Part shown: piece after piece, positions 7,751-15,281 of the stretch
How positions within the stretch are numbered: position 1 is the stretch's first letter
How the letters are laid out: each line of letters begins with the position of its first letter
Origin: Candidatus Woesearchaeota archaeon
GTDB lineage: Archaea > Nanobdellota > Nanobdellia > Woesearchaeales > JAGWAF01
NCBI GenBank assembly: GCA_018303205.1
Contig: JAGVYP010000031.1
Coordinates: 1-35,448 of the forward strand
Reading direction: 5' to 3'
Length of the DNA: 35,448 bases
Made by a program: the position numbers and the translations under genes
Notes under the pieces: generated by a model
What the model was told of the DNA's origin: nothing
Database searches by the model: none
The model's input: the letters and a program-made list of their open reading frames with translations, nothing else

Positions 7751-7880
7751 CTATACCTTTTTTTTATAGTCTTTATTGTGGTTTTTGATAGGGGTTTGAA
7801 GTTTTATAATCAAGAAAAAGAATAAACGGATGTACCTTTTGCTCGCAAGGTTTTTATAGAAACAAAAAAAGAAAGGTGTA

Positions 7881-8849
7881 ATGGAAGAAGAAACATCACT
7901 CAAGGATGCTGAGAAAGAGATATCTTCTCAGCAATGCTTGTTTTGTGCTCTCGCTGCGAGAAAAATTCCTGCGAAAGTGGTTTTTGAAGATGAGCATTGT
8001 ATTGCTATGCTTGACATAAAGCCTGCTGTTCCCGGTCATCTTTTGGTGCTTCCTAAAGATCATGTCATGATTCTTGCTCAGTTACAAGAGAAGAAGATTG
8101 AGCATCTGGCAAGAGTGATAAAACAGCTCAGTCAAGTGTTGCTTCGTGCGGTGAAGGCAAGGGGAACGACAACGTTTCTTGCGCAAGGGAGCTATGCTGG
8201 ACAGAAAGCTCCTCATGTGATGTTTCACATCATTCCCCGTTATGAAGAGGATAAACTTAATTTTGATATTCCTCAAAATGAGATTGCAAATATTTCTGAG
8301 TTAATTACGATCCTGCGTCCTGCGTTGGAGCGTATAGAGGCATTGCCTGAAGAAGCATTGCTTGGAAAAAAGCAACGCAAGGAAAAAACAGAAGAAGATG
8401 AGATCCTTTCTTCTGAAGAGGAAGAAGGAGAAGTGGGAGGAGAAAGAGAAGAAGTGCAGAGTACAAGTGATGAAGAGAATGAGGAAGAAACGTCTGAAGA
8501 CGCGATTTTTTCTGGTCTTGATTTTGGGAGCATAGCAAAAGAGCTTGAGGGGGATGAAGAAGAAAAAGAAGAGAGGGATGAGGAGAGCAGTGATGAGGAA
8601 GAGGGAGAAGAGGAGAGAAGTGTGAATGAAGAAAGAGAGCGTGAACAAAAAGAGGGTGAAGGGGATAAGAAAAAACAGAAAAGAAAAGAGGAGAAGGAAA
8701 AGCGAAAAGAAGGAAAGACAAAAAAGAAAAGTGAAAAAGAAGATGTGGAAGAATTTCCATTAGACGATGAAGAGGATGAAGAAGGAAATGATGACGTTGA
8801 AGAATTAAATCTTGATGAATTAAGTGAGCGATTTGGCCATGGCTTGTGA
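7881..8849 (+). CDS. HIT-like domain protein with long acidic/charged tail
   Basis: 322 residues. Residues about 18-135 are a HIT (histidine triad) fold: CLFCALAARKIPAKVVFEDE, then DIKPAVPGHLLVLPKDHV, then AGQKAPHVMFHIIPRYEED. In active HIT hydrolases/transferases the triad is HxHxHxx, with the middle His as nucleophile; here it reads HVMFHII, so the nucleophile position is Met. The remaining about 160 residues are very rich in E, D and K and likely disordered. It may bind nucleotides without hydrolysing them. ATG is 25 nt after a TTTTTATAG box and is preceded by GGTG, so both leaderless and SD-led starts agree. The next gene overlaps its end. Confidence 0.85.
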   Translation: MEEETSLKDAEKEISSQQCLFCALAARKIPAKVVFEDEHCIAMLDIKPAVPGHLLVLPKDHVMILAQLQEKKIEHLARVIKQLSQVLLRAVKARGTTTFLAQGSYAGQKAPHVMFHIIPRYEEDKLNFDIPQNEIANISELITILRPALERIEALPEEALLGKKQRKEKTEEDEILSSEEEEGEVGGEREEVQSTSDEENEEETSEDAIFSGLDFGSIAKELEGDEEEKEERDEESSDEEEGEEERSVNEEREREQKEGEGDKKKQKRKEEKEKRKEGKTKKKSEKEDVEEFPLDDEEDEEGNDDVEELNLDELSERFGHGL

Positions 8850-9366
8850 ATATTGTGAGATGATACAAAAAGGAGAACTGGTGTTGTTTCAAGATAAGGA
8901 GATAGCTGTCATGCTCCATCCAAGACCTGCATTGAAGGGCCATGTGATGGTTGTTCCTAAAGAGCATTATGCGATTATGGAGCAAATACCGCATGAAGTC
9001 ATAGCAAAGATGATGGTCCATGCTTCAAGAACTTCATTAGTACTTTTTGAACAGTTGAAAGCGCAGGGAGCAAATGTCCTGATTCAAAATGGCATTGCTG
9101 CAGGACAAACCATTCCCCATACTGTTATCCAGGTGCTTCCCAGATATGGGGGAGATGGTATTTCCCTTACTTGGGATCCTCAAGAAGCTTCTGAAAACGA
9201 TCTTAAAGAGATGGAAATAAAGTTGAAAGAAGAATCCCAGCATATGAACATACAAAAGGAAGTTGTGCAGCAACATCCTATTGAAGAGAGAAAAGAACAG
9301 CCGAGAAAGGATCAAAATGATCAGGAAGAGAACTATCTGATTAAACATTTGCGAAGAGTGCCCTGA
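8839..9366 (+). CDS. Second HIT-like domain protein, triad lost
   Basis: 175 residues from ATG 8839. The track's GTG at 8824 adds five residues (MSDLA) that break the usual CxxC-near-start pattern, so I prefer ATG, which overlaps the previous stop by 11 bp. Layout is MACEYCEMIQKGELVLFQD, then HPRPALKGHVMVVPKEHY, then AAGQTIPHTVIQVLPRYGGDG. The triad reads HTVIQVL: two of three His are gone, so the canonical AMP-transfer chemistry should be impossible. The C-terminal 50 residues are charged. It is a tandem paralogue of the preceding protein; the pair may form a heterodimer, since HIT proteins are dimers by family knowledge. The fold call is firm, the role unknown. Confidence 0.82.
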   Translation: MACEYCEMIQKGELVLFQDKEIAVMLHPRPALKGHVMVVPKEHYAIMEQIPHEVIAKMMVHASRTSLVLFEQLKAQGANVLIQNGIAAGQTIPHTVIQVLPRYGGDGISLTWDPQEASENDLKEMEIKLKEESQHMNIQKEVVQQHPIEERKEQPRKDQNDQEENYLIKHLRRVP

Positions 9367-9376
9367 GAAGATATTT

Positions 9377-9392
9377 CTTGTGCCTAACTTTT
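9377..9392 (+). repeat. 16-mer CTTGTGCCTAACTTTT, copy 4
   Basis: It begins 11 nt after the stop codon of the second HIT gene and is followed by T-rich sequence. This is the only copy without a TATA-like palindrome upstream, and the position fits a 3'-end or terminator role. Confidence 0.65.
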
Positions 9393-9436
9393 TAAAATAT
9401 TTTTTATATATCCTTATTTCTACACCATCTTATTTT

Positions 9437-9590
9437 TTTATTCATTTTTTACAATCCTCTTATTATCATCTATATTTTTGGTTTACTCATGATTCTTGTT
9501 TGTGTTTTTTATAAAAAAAGATAAGAATAAACGAAAATACCTTTTTTCCTTGTGCCTAACTTTTTCAGATTTTTATGTTTATTTGAGAAT
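9437..9590 (+). repeat. Long intergenic repeat with 16-mer, copy 5
   Basis: It matches the 7564-7750 repeat in block order, including TTTACAATCCTCTT, TTGTTTGTG, TTTTTTATAAAAA and TTCCTTGTGCCTAACTTTTTCA (16-mer at 9549-9564). The 329-bp gap holds no gene. The remaining sequence is T-rich, then A-rich, leading to the promoter of the next gene. Confidence 0.7.
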
Positions 9591-9664
9591 TTTAGTTTTG
9601 TTTTTTTTCATAAAAAAATAAGAGAAATAAAGGGAAACAAAAGAGGAATAATAAAACTGAAACA

Positions 9665-9672
9665 TTTATAAA
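9665..9672 (+). promoter_or_regulatory. TATA box, leaderless spacing
   Basis: TTTATAAA centred 27 nt upstream of the ATG at 9696. Confidence 0.6.
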
Positions 9673-9695
9673 TCAGGATTTCCAAGAAAGAGAGT

Positions 9696-11147
9696 ATGGG
9701 CGCTATAGGCATTAGTAAAGAGAAGTATTTTGGAAAAAAAGAAGAAGGAGGTCTTGGCTATACGCGTGATGAGGTAGAAGTTCAGTTTATGCAGCTTATG
9801 GAACAGGACTGGCCAAAGCCGGGAAAAGCCCAGCCTTTTACGAGAAGAGTGTTCTATGAAAGCTTTCAAAAAAGTATTGAAGCATGTTATTTTTGGAGTT
9901 TAAACCATTGGAGGTATGACCAGCACATGCCTATTATTGAAAAGATTACAGATACGTTTGCTGCTGCTGAACATTCTTCTTTCTTCGGTGTGCAACAACA
10001 ACGTTTGGGCTTACAACAGGATAAGGTAAGCCAGTTTCTTGCCACGATTGGTAAGATGGTCAAGGAATTATTCCAAATCGTGAGGGAATTGCGTGTTATT
10101 GATGAGAGAATGGGATATTATGAAGATAGTTATCATCCTAACTCCAGAGTATCGGGTCCTGCTGATATTACCTTGAAAGGAATTTATATTGATTTAGTAG
10201 AAGGGGGTTCTAAGAATCCGGCGTCCATTTATGGTATGGCAGCTCAGCTTCAATTTACGACATTACCTGATCTTTTTTTTAATATCCATCCTGTAACGAG
10301 CAAGCAAGTGGGAGAAATGGTAGAACGACTTGATTTTAATAAGAAAGTAAAAGAGGTTCTCCAAAGAAAATTGTATTCTTATTTGCGTTGGAAAGAAGAA
10401 ACCTTTCACGAGATTAAGGTAAGGAGAACCTTTACCATTAAGTATCTCAGACAACATTTTGCTTCTATTCGTTTGTACATTACCTGGGTAAAGCCTTATT
10501 TGAAAAATGTTGCGAGGTTAAGCACAGAAGAAAGTAAACTAGAAACTCCTGATCTTATTTCTGCATTTGAGGGAAGTATGGTAGAAATTGAGATTCTCTG
10601 CAGAATGAAGCCTGAGAAAAATAAGAAGTATTACGGCGTTGTTATTCAAACCTTTGAATATCGTACCAGACCAAGTTTGAGTTATCAACAAGAAGGATAC
10701 CAGCGTGGTCCTATTCATGTAGGTGAAACCAAAGTGTATTGGAGGAGTTACGCATGGACTGAAAAAGATATTGAAAATTACAAAGCCATGCGCGCATATG
10801 AAGATTACGAGCTTCTTGCCTATGTTGATGAGTCTGTTAAGTCTGCAATGGACGCTCTGGGAGCTGATCTTGAACGTTACCTTACTGAAGCAGGAGAACG
10901 TTATCCCACAGGTGATGTTGAGCCAAAGCTCAAACAGCCTGGTCCTGCTCATAAAAAAGCCAGTGTGCTTGAGCCTTTTACTGCTGCGTTTAAAGGATGG
11001 AAAGTTTTGCTTCCTAAGAAGGGAGAGTCTAAGGCTGATAAGATAAAAGATGAAAAAGAGATAAAAAGTGCGGAAGAAGAGCTCAAAGGCCGTATTTATA
11101 ACCATTACAAAAACTTTAAGAAAGAATTTCAATTCTTCCACTGGTAA
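9696..11147 (+). CDS. Hypothetical helical cytoplasmic protein
   Basis: 483 residues; no family recognised. There is no signal peptide or membrane segment. Long amphipathic helices dominate (for example DKVSQFLATIGKMVKELFQIVRELRVIDERMGYYEDSY in the middle of the N-terminal half). A more beta-like, aromatic-rich region follows around residues 295-370 (MVEIEILCRMK... KYYGVVIQTFEYRTRPSL), and a basic, lysine-rich C-terminus ends FKKEFQFFHW. Many Tyr/Trp/Arg residues appear in the middle. The stop overlaps the next ATG by one base, so the two products are co-translated. It could be a structural or scaffold protein specific to this lineage. Confidence 0.72.
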   Translation: MGAIGISKEKYFGKKEEGGLGYTRDEVEVQFMQLMEQDWPKPGKAQPFTRRVFYESFQKSIEACYFWSLNHWRYDQHMPIIEKITDTFAAAEHSSFFGVQQQRLGLQQDKVSQFLATIGKMVKELFQIVRELRVIDERMGYYEDSYHPNSRVSGPADITLKGIYIDLVEGGSKNPASIYGMAAQLQFTTLPDLFFNIHPVTSKQVGEMVERLDFNKKVKEVLQRKLYSYLRWKEETFHEIKVRRTFTIKYLRQHFASIRLYITWVKPYLKNVARLSTEESKLETPDLISAFEGSMVEIEILCRMKPEKNKKYYGVVIQTFEYRTRPSLSYQQEGYQRGPIHVGETKVYWRSYAWTEKDIENYKAMRAYEDYELLAYVDESVKSAMDALGADLERYLTEAGERYPTGDVEPKLKQPGPAHKKASVLEPFTAAFKGWKVLLPKKGESKADKIKDEKEIKSAEEELKGRIYNHYKNFKKEFQFFHW

Positions 11148-11833
11148 TGGGCTTTGAAGAACTCAAAAAGCTTTCCCCTGCTGAGAGACTTAAAAAGCTG
11201 AAGGAGCTGGAGAAAGAGAAAAAGAAAGAGATAGAAGAAGCTCAAAAGCTTATCTCATCTTCTGAAGAAGAGCTTGCTTCTGAAGAAAAAAAGAAGCAGG
11301 ACATTCCTATTGAACAATTGAAAGCAGATGATGCGGGAGTTCTTTTTGGTCAGGAAGAGAAAGAGTTGTTTGAAACCAAAAGATTTGTGCAGTTGAATAA
11401 AAAGAAAGAGAAGGAAAAAAAAGCGAAGGAAGAAAAAAAAGAGGAAACGCTTGAGGAAGAAGTGAAAACTGCTCGGGTGCAGAGAAAAACAGCTGAAAGA
11501 CCGTATGGAACCGGGGATTTTCATCCGGGTATGAGCGGGTATGAAGCAACAACCACAAGCGTTACTGATCTCTATGCAGAAATTAAAAATTTGTATGATA
11601 CAACGAGAATAGCAGATATCTTTCGACCTACGCATACCTATGAAAGAGCAGATATAGGAGATTTGCGAAGAGCTCCGCATCAGTTTACGGATGAGCAGAG
11701 AAAAGAGCTGTATCGTTTGGAAGAAGAAGCTACAGCAAAGCAGCAAGCAATTGAAGAAGGCAGTTATACCACTTCTCAGGCAGTAAAAGAAAAACTTGAT
11801 TTGGCAACAAGAATCATAAAATATATGAGATGA
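11147..11833 (+). CDS. Hypothetical coiled-coil protein coupled to upstream gene
   Basis: 228 residues; not recognised. Residues 1-115 are lysine/glutamate-rich helix with coiled-coil character (ELKKLSPAERLKKLKELEKEKKKEIEEAQ). Then comes a linker with GTGDFHPGMSGYEATTTSV and a C-terminal alpha-helical part (LYAEIKNLYDTTRIADIF... FTDEQRKELYRLEEEA). There is no membrane segment. Start ATG shares its A with the upstream stop (TAATG), implying fixed stoichiometry and probably a complex with the 483-aa protein. Structured element copy B follows 13 nt after the stop. Confidence 0.72.
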   Translation: MGFEELKKLSPAERLKKLKELEKEKKKEIEEAQKLISSSEEELASEEKKKQDIPIEQLKADDAGVLFGQEEKELFETKRFVQLNKKKEKEKKAKEEKKEETLEEEVKTARVQRKTAERPYGTGDFHPGMSGYEATTTSVTDLYAEIKNLYDTTRIADIFRPTHTYERADIGDLRRAPHQFTDEQRKELYRLEEEATAKQQAIEEGSYTTSQAVKEKLDLATRIIKYMR

Positions 11834-11846
11834 GCAAGGAAGAGAA

Positions 11847-11951
11847 AAAAGTCATTGCCTTGTAGTAAGATCAGAAAATGATCCGATTCATGCAGGATCA
11901 TTTTCGCAATGTCTGCGATCAACGGAGCAGCCTAACTACGCAATGACTTTT
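11847..11951 (+). ncRNA. Structured element copy B (candidate RNA family)
   Basis: Best-formed copy. Basal stem AAAAGTCATTGC / GCAATGACTTTT (12 bp), CTT bulge, then GTAGT / ACTAC. P2 is a perfect 10-bp stem AAAATGATCC / GGATCATTTT with loop GATTCATGCA. P3 is CTGC / GCAG with loop GATCAACGGA. AAATATATG (about 11817-11825), within the end of the upstream gene, sits about 26 nt before the 5' arm and could be a TATA box for it. Loop identity with stem divergence against copies A and C points to selection on RNA (or folded single-strand DNA) structure. Confidence 0.68.
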
Positions 11952-12022
11952 AAAAGAGAAAAATAAGCCAGAAAGATCTCCGCAACAACACAAAAGAAGA
12001 AAAAGACAACAAACAAATTTAG

Positions 12023-12038
12023 CTACGCAATGACTTTT
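12023..12038 (+). repeat. Duplicate of the element B 3' arm
   Basis: CTACGCAATGACTTTT repeats 11936-11951 exactly, 87 bp downstream and within similar flanks, with no second 5' arm or hairpins. It could pair with the same 5' arm as an alternative, or be a remnant of a tandem copy. The rest of the 11834-12292 gap is A-rich; apart from this, element B and the TATA box at 12259, I see nothing in it. Confidence 0.6.
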
Positions 12039-12258
12039 GAGAAGAGTGAAATAACATTTGACAAAACACTATGATCTTTTTGTCGCACCAGCTTCTTAAA
12101 TTCGCAACATTTATATTACCGTATTGTCACAGAAACAGTTTATTATTTAGTTTATTATTTTAGAGAAGAAAAATGAGTACGTAAAAGAAAAATAAAAAAG
12201 AATAGATAAAGGATAAGAAATAAAAATTGATAAAATAAAAAAGATACAAAAAAGATTG

Positions 12259-12268
12259 ATATAAAAAA
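12259..12268 (+). promoter_or_regulatory. Probable TATA box of the 714-aa gene
   Basis: GATATAAAAA, centred about 29 nt before the ATG at 12293, in an A-rich leader lacking a Shine-Dalgarno. A second candidate, ATTTATATTA (12109-12118), would instead give a leader of about 150 nt. Confidence 0.4.
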
Positions 12269-12292
12269 TAAAAAAAACAATAAGAGACGACC

Positions 12293-14437
12293 ATGGAATT
12301 TCACACTGCACCGTACACAACGCCTTACACTCCTATGGAGCGAGGATACTATGAACCACCCAAGGACTCCGTATCGATAGAAGAACCTATTGTCTCTATT
12401 AGTTCTATAGGACAGACAGTTCCTGAAAAAGATCCGAGAACAGGAGCGCATATTATTCAAACAACCCAGGCTGCAATCAGAGCAGGAGCAAGTAGAATTC
12501 AATGGGTGCAAACTACGCCATCTACAAATCCTATTGGAGGAAGGGTAAAGAGTTATGGTAAAGATGCAAGAGAAGCATTGCGAGAGTTAATCAAAGTAAA
12601 TGAAGTGCAGGTTGCAGGTTGGGAAATGCCAACCAGTAGCATTACTAATCTTTCAGGATACAATCCTCAATCAGGAAATATCAGTGAAGAAAAAAGACAT
12701 GAGGACATGAATGAGGTACGAGATGCTATTCGTTTTGTAGGAGAAGTTTCCAATGGTGGTGGAGTTGACATTTGGAGTCAGGAATTTCCAAGAACCATGT
12801 TTGATGCTCCTTTTAATCGTAGCAAAGAAGCTGCAAAAGGCTGGACCTTTAAGGCATATGATCTTGAAAATAATATGGCTGTAAAACATTTGGTAGACGA
12901 TCGTTCGGGAAGAATTATTCAAGAAATTCGTATGAATCAGGAAATTAATTACCCTGAATGGAGCAGGTATAATGAAAAAAATAAAAAGGTGTGGGAAAAG
13001 TATGAAGGAAGGCCTTATCATGATGAGAAGGGCAACTTGGTAAAGCCCCATGAGTATATTGATTATGAAGGGAATAAGGTAGAAAGAAAAGAGCGTGTTG
13101 CACTTTATGATTTTGACAGGCATACGCTTGTGATCCAGAAAAGAACCTGGAAGGATTTTGAAGATGAGGCAAGAGAAATTAATGAAGAGCGTGCACGCAA
13201 AAAGGGAATTCCCGTGCACATGCTTCCTGAGGATGACCGTGCAACTCCCCAAGAAGCGTTTATCTTTGCAAGTACAGAATCACAGCAAGCTATTGCAGAA
13301 GCTTATGGAAGAGAATATCAGAGTAATATTGAAGAAGCAAACAGGCTCTTAGAAAAGCTCAAGGAAGCAAAAAAGTATTATGAACAAATAGAAGCGAGTG
13401 TTGGTCATGATAAAGAAGCTTTGATGCGTTTGAAAAGTGAGGATAAAATAAAAAGGTATAATGAGTTTATCACACCTGATTTTCGTTTACCAACAGAGAT
13501 TATTGAAGAAGAGATCAGAGGGACACGTGATAGGGTTCGTTTTAGCAGGGACATGGCAATGGGTCAGTTTCAGTCTGCAAAAGATCTTGAAATTCAAAGG
13601 CAGCATATTCAGACTGCTGAGCGATACGCAAAAAATAGGACTGTGGAAAGTTATGCAGAATTAGGAATTTACGCAATGCAGGAAAGCAAGGCGATGAAAA
13701 CAGAAAGACCTGTCCATGTAGGACCTGAGATAGGTTGGCCCGGAGCATGGGGTGGGCATCCTGAAGAATTTGTTGATCTCGTGAAAACATCGAGACAAAA
13801 AATGATAGATTTACTAACCAGTCCACAAATCACTGATGGAAAAGAAAAAGGAAAAGCTAATCCTTACTTTGATCCTGGCATTTCAAAAAAACAAGCAGAA
13901 GAGTATGCAAATACCCATATTCGTGGTGTTTGGGACGCTTCCCACCAGGGAATGTGGCTGAATTATTTTAGAAGGAAACCCGGAGAAAGTGAAGATGAAC
14001 GTTTGCAAGAGTTTAACAAATGGTATCTCGAGCAAGTGAATAAGATTATTCAGGAAGATGTTGTGGGAGACATTCAAGCTGTTGATTCTGCAAGTGGTGC
14101 TCACGGACATTTGCCTGCAGGTCAAGGTATTTTTCCTGTTGTGGAAGCTGTTAAACGTTTCAGAGAAGCTGGCTGGGATGGTTCTGTCTTAAGTGAAGGT
14201 CATGAAGAAGAACAGTTTGGACAATCGCGAATTTTAATTGAAACTTGGAAAGCATTTGGTGCGGGTATTGGTACTCCGGGTTATCATTCTGTAGTTCCTG
14301 GAGGCCCTATGGGTGGTCCTACGTGGGGTAGTGTGCAGCATGCTTATTTTGGTCAAGCGCATACTCCGTATTTTGTCTTTGGTGCTTATGCTCCCAGTAA
14401 TGATTGGAGCTTATGGAGCCAAGTGCAGTTAGAGTAA
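12293..14437 (+). CDS. Large TIM-barrel (xylose-isomerase-like) protein with long internal insertion
   Basis: 714 residues. The first 165 residues look like the opening strands of a sugar-isomerase/AP-endonuclease-2-type barrel (GAHIIQTTQAAIRAGASRIQW, then VAGWEMP, then GGGVDIWSQEF). The last 200 residues carry the closing strands, with HIRGVWDASHQGMW, QAVDSASGAHGHLPAGQGIF and GWDGSVLSEGHEEE; the D/H/E positions fit the divalent-metal ligands of that superfamily. Between them (about 170-500) is an unfamiliar beta-rich then coiled-coil segment (EANRLLEKLKEAKKYYEQIEA). It has no signal peptide or membrane span. Usual family members are about 250-350 residues. The barrel call is from motif shape; the substrate is unknown. 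Confidence 0.72.
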   Translation: MEFHTAPYTTPYTPMERGYYEPPKDSVSIEEPIVSISSIGQTVPEKDPRTGAHIIQTTQAAIRAGASRIQWVQTTPSTNPIGGRVKSYGKDAREALRELIKVNEVQVAGWEMPTSSITNLSGYNPQSGNISEEKRHEDMNEVRDAIRFVGEVSNGGGVDIWSQEFPRTMFDAPFNRSKEAAKGWTFKAYDLENNMAVKHLVDDRSGRIIQEIRMNQEINYPEWSRYNEKNKKVWEKYEGRPYHDEKGNLVKPHEYIDYEGNKVERKERVALYDFDRHTLVIQKRTWKDFEDEAREINEERARKKGIPVHMLPEDDRATPQEAFIFASTESQQAIAEAYGREYQSNIEEANRLLEKLKEAKKYYEQIEASVGHDKEALMRLKSEDKIKRYNEFITPDFRLPTEIIEEEIRGTRDRVRFSRDMAMGQFQSAKDLEIQRQHIQTAERYAKNRTVESYAELGIYAMQESKAMKTERPVHVGPEIGWPGAWGGHPEEFVDLVKTSRQKMIDLLTSPQITDGKEKGKANPYFDPGISKKQAEEYANTHIRGVWDASHQGMWLNYFRRKPGESEDERLQEFNKWYLEQVNKIIQEDVVGDIQAVDSASGAHGHLPAGQGIFPVVEAVKRFREAGWDGSVLSEGHEEEQFGQSRILIETWKAFGAGIGTPGYHSVVPGGPMGGPTWGSVQHAYFGQAHTPYFVFGAYAPSNDWSLWSQVQLE

Positions 14438-14525
14438 AATTATGTTCTATTTTTGATTATTTTTTGATATTTTATAATTCATTTCTCTCCTATTCTATTT
14501 TTTAAAAAAAGTAACCAAGAAAATC

Positions 14526-15137
14526 CTAATTCAATGCTAGTGTATATTTTACTTTGTTCCAGGAATGTCTCCAGGTTATTTTGCTTAAGAAAGTTCGTAA
14601 TTGTTCTTCTTCAGTACCTATATGTAACATGCGGGGTAGTGCATCTGAATAGGTGCGGTTGATGCGCATGAGGTTTTCCATCTTTTTTTCGTTAAGGTAT
14701 TTTTCCCAGTCTTGATTTGTGAAAGTTTCTCCTTCTTGTGCATAGACGATCTTTGCTGGTTTTTGGGTTGTACCTTCATAATAAGATTTTCCAAATTGAG
14801 ATGTGTAAGAAAATGATTCTCCTTGGTCAAGGCGATAACCACTTTCATAGATGCCATCAACAAATTTTTCTCTTAAACGGGGTTGGGTAATTGGTTCTTC
14901 TTTGGTTGTTTTCTTTTTTTCAGAGGGTTCTTCTTTTTTGTTTTTTTTGAGAACTGTCTCAAGAACGCTTTTGAGGTGTTCAAAGTCCTGCTTTTCCTGC
15001 GCATGTTCTTGCGTGCTTTCTTCTAAGCTTCTTTTTTTTCCTTGAACAGTATGGATGGCATTAAGAATTTCTTTTCGTATTTCTTCCCAAGTAGATGAAC
15101 TAGGCAAGGTTAAGAGTGTTGTAAGCATAATCCCCAT
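14526..15137 (-). CDS. Hypothetical charged protein
   Basis: 203 residues from ATG 15137. The track's start at 15170 overlaps its own TATA box (TTTATAAA, 15160-15167), which lies 27 nt before 15137, so the downstream ATG (MGIMLTTLLTLPSSSTWEE) is preferred. An N-terminal helical region is followed by a charged stretch (EKKTTKEEPITQ) and a C-terminal part with FVDGIYESGYRLDQGESFSYTSQFGKSYYEGT and ITWRHSWNKVKYTLALN. No family recognised. It is convergent with the TIM-barrel gene and divergent from the nucleotidyltransferase gene. Confidence 0.65.
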   Translation of the reverse strand: MGIMLTTLLTLPSSSTWEEIRKEILNAIHTVQGKKRSLEESTQEHAQEKQDFEHLKSVLETVLKKNKKEEPSEKKKTTKEEPITQPRLREKFVDGIYESGYRLDQGESFSYTSQFGKSYYEGTTQKPAKIVYAQEGETFTNQDWEKYLNEKKMENLMRINRTYSDALPRMLHIGTEEEQLRTFLSKITWRHSWNKVKYTLALN

Positions 15138-15159
15138 GTTCTTGAGCAAATCAGACCTC

Positions 15160-15167
15160 TTTATAAA
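15160..15167 (-). promoter_or_regulatory. TATA box that decides the downstream start
   Basis: TTTATAAA on the minus strand, 27 nt upstream of ATG 15137 and overlapping the 5' end of the longer track ORF. Confidence 0.55.
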
Positions 15168-15281
15168 CATTGAGTTTTTTGCTTCAAAAGAGAAAAATTA
15201 TTTTGTTCTTATTATTTCATAGTGACAAAGTTATATAAAGGCTTCTTTATCATTTGGGGGTGGGAAAAAGAGGGATAAACT

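Noticed and set aside
8305-9021. 238-aa minus-strand ORF opposite the HIT genes
   Set aside because: It is the antisense shadow of the repetitive acidic tail (GAA/GAG codons read as TTC/CTC); its Leu/Phe/Ser/His-rich composition has no domain.
4190-9564. Integron attC sites at the 16-mers
   Set aside because: GCCTAAC fits RYYYAAC, but no GTTRRRY partner, no paired L boxes and no integrase are visible; kept only as a resemblance.
10539-11141. 200-aa minus-strand ORF
   Set aside because: Shadow of the 483-aa gene, which has a promoter, coupling to the next gene and ordinary composition.
12293-14437. DGR target gene for the reverse transcriptase
   Set aside because: Its C-terminus looks like the end of a TIM barrel, not a C-type-lectin or Ig variable region, and no A-substituted repeat pair was found.
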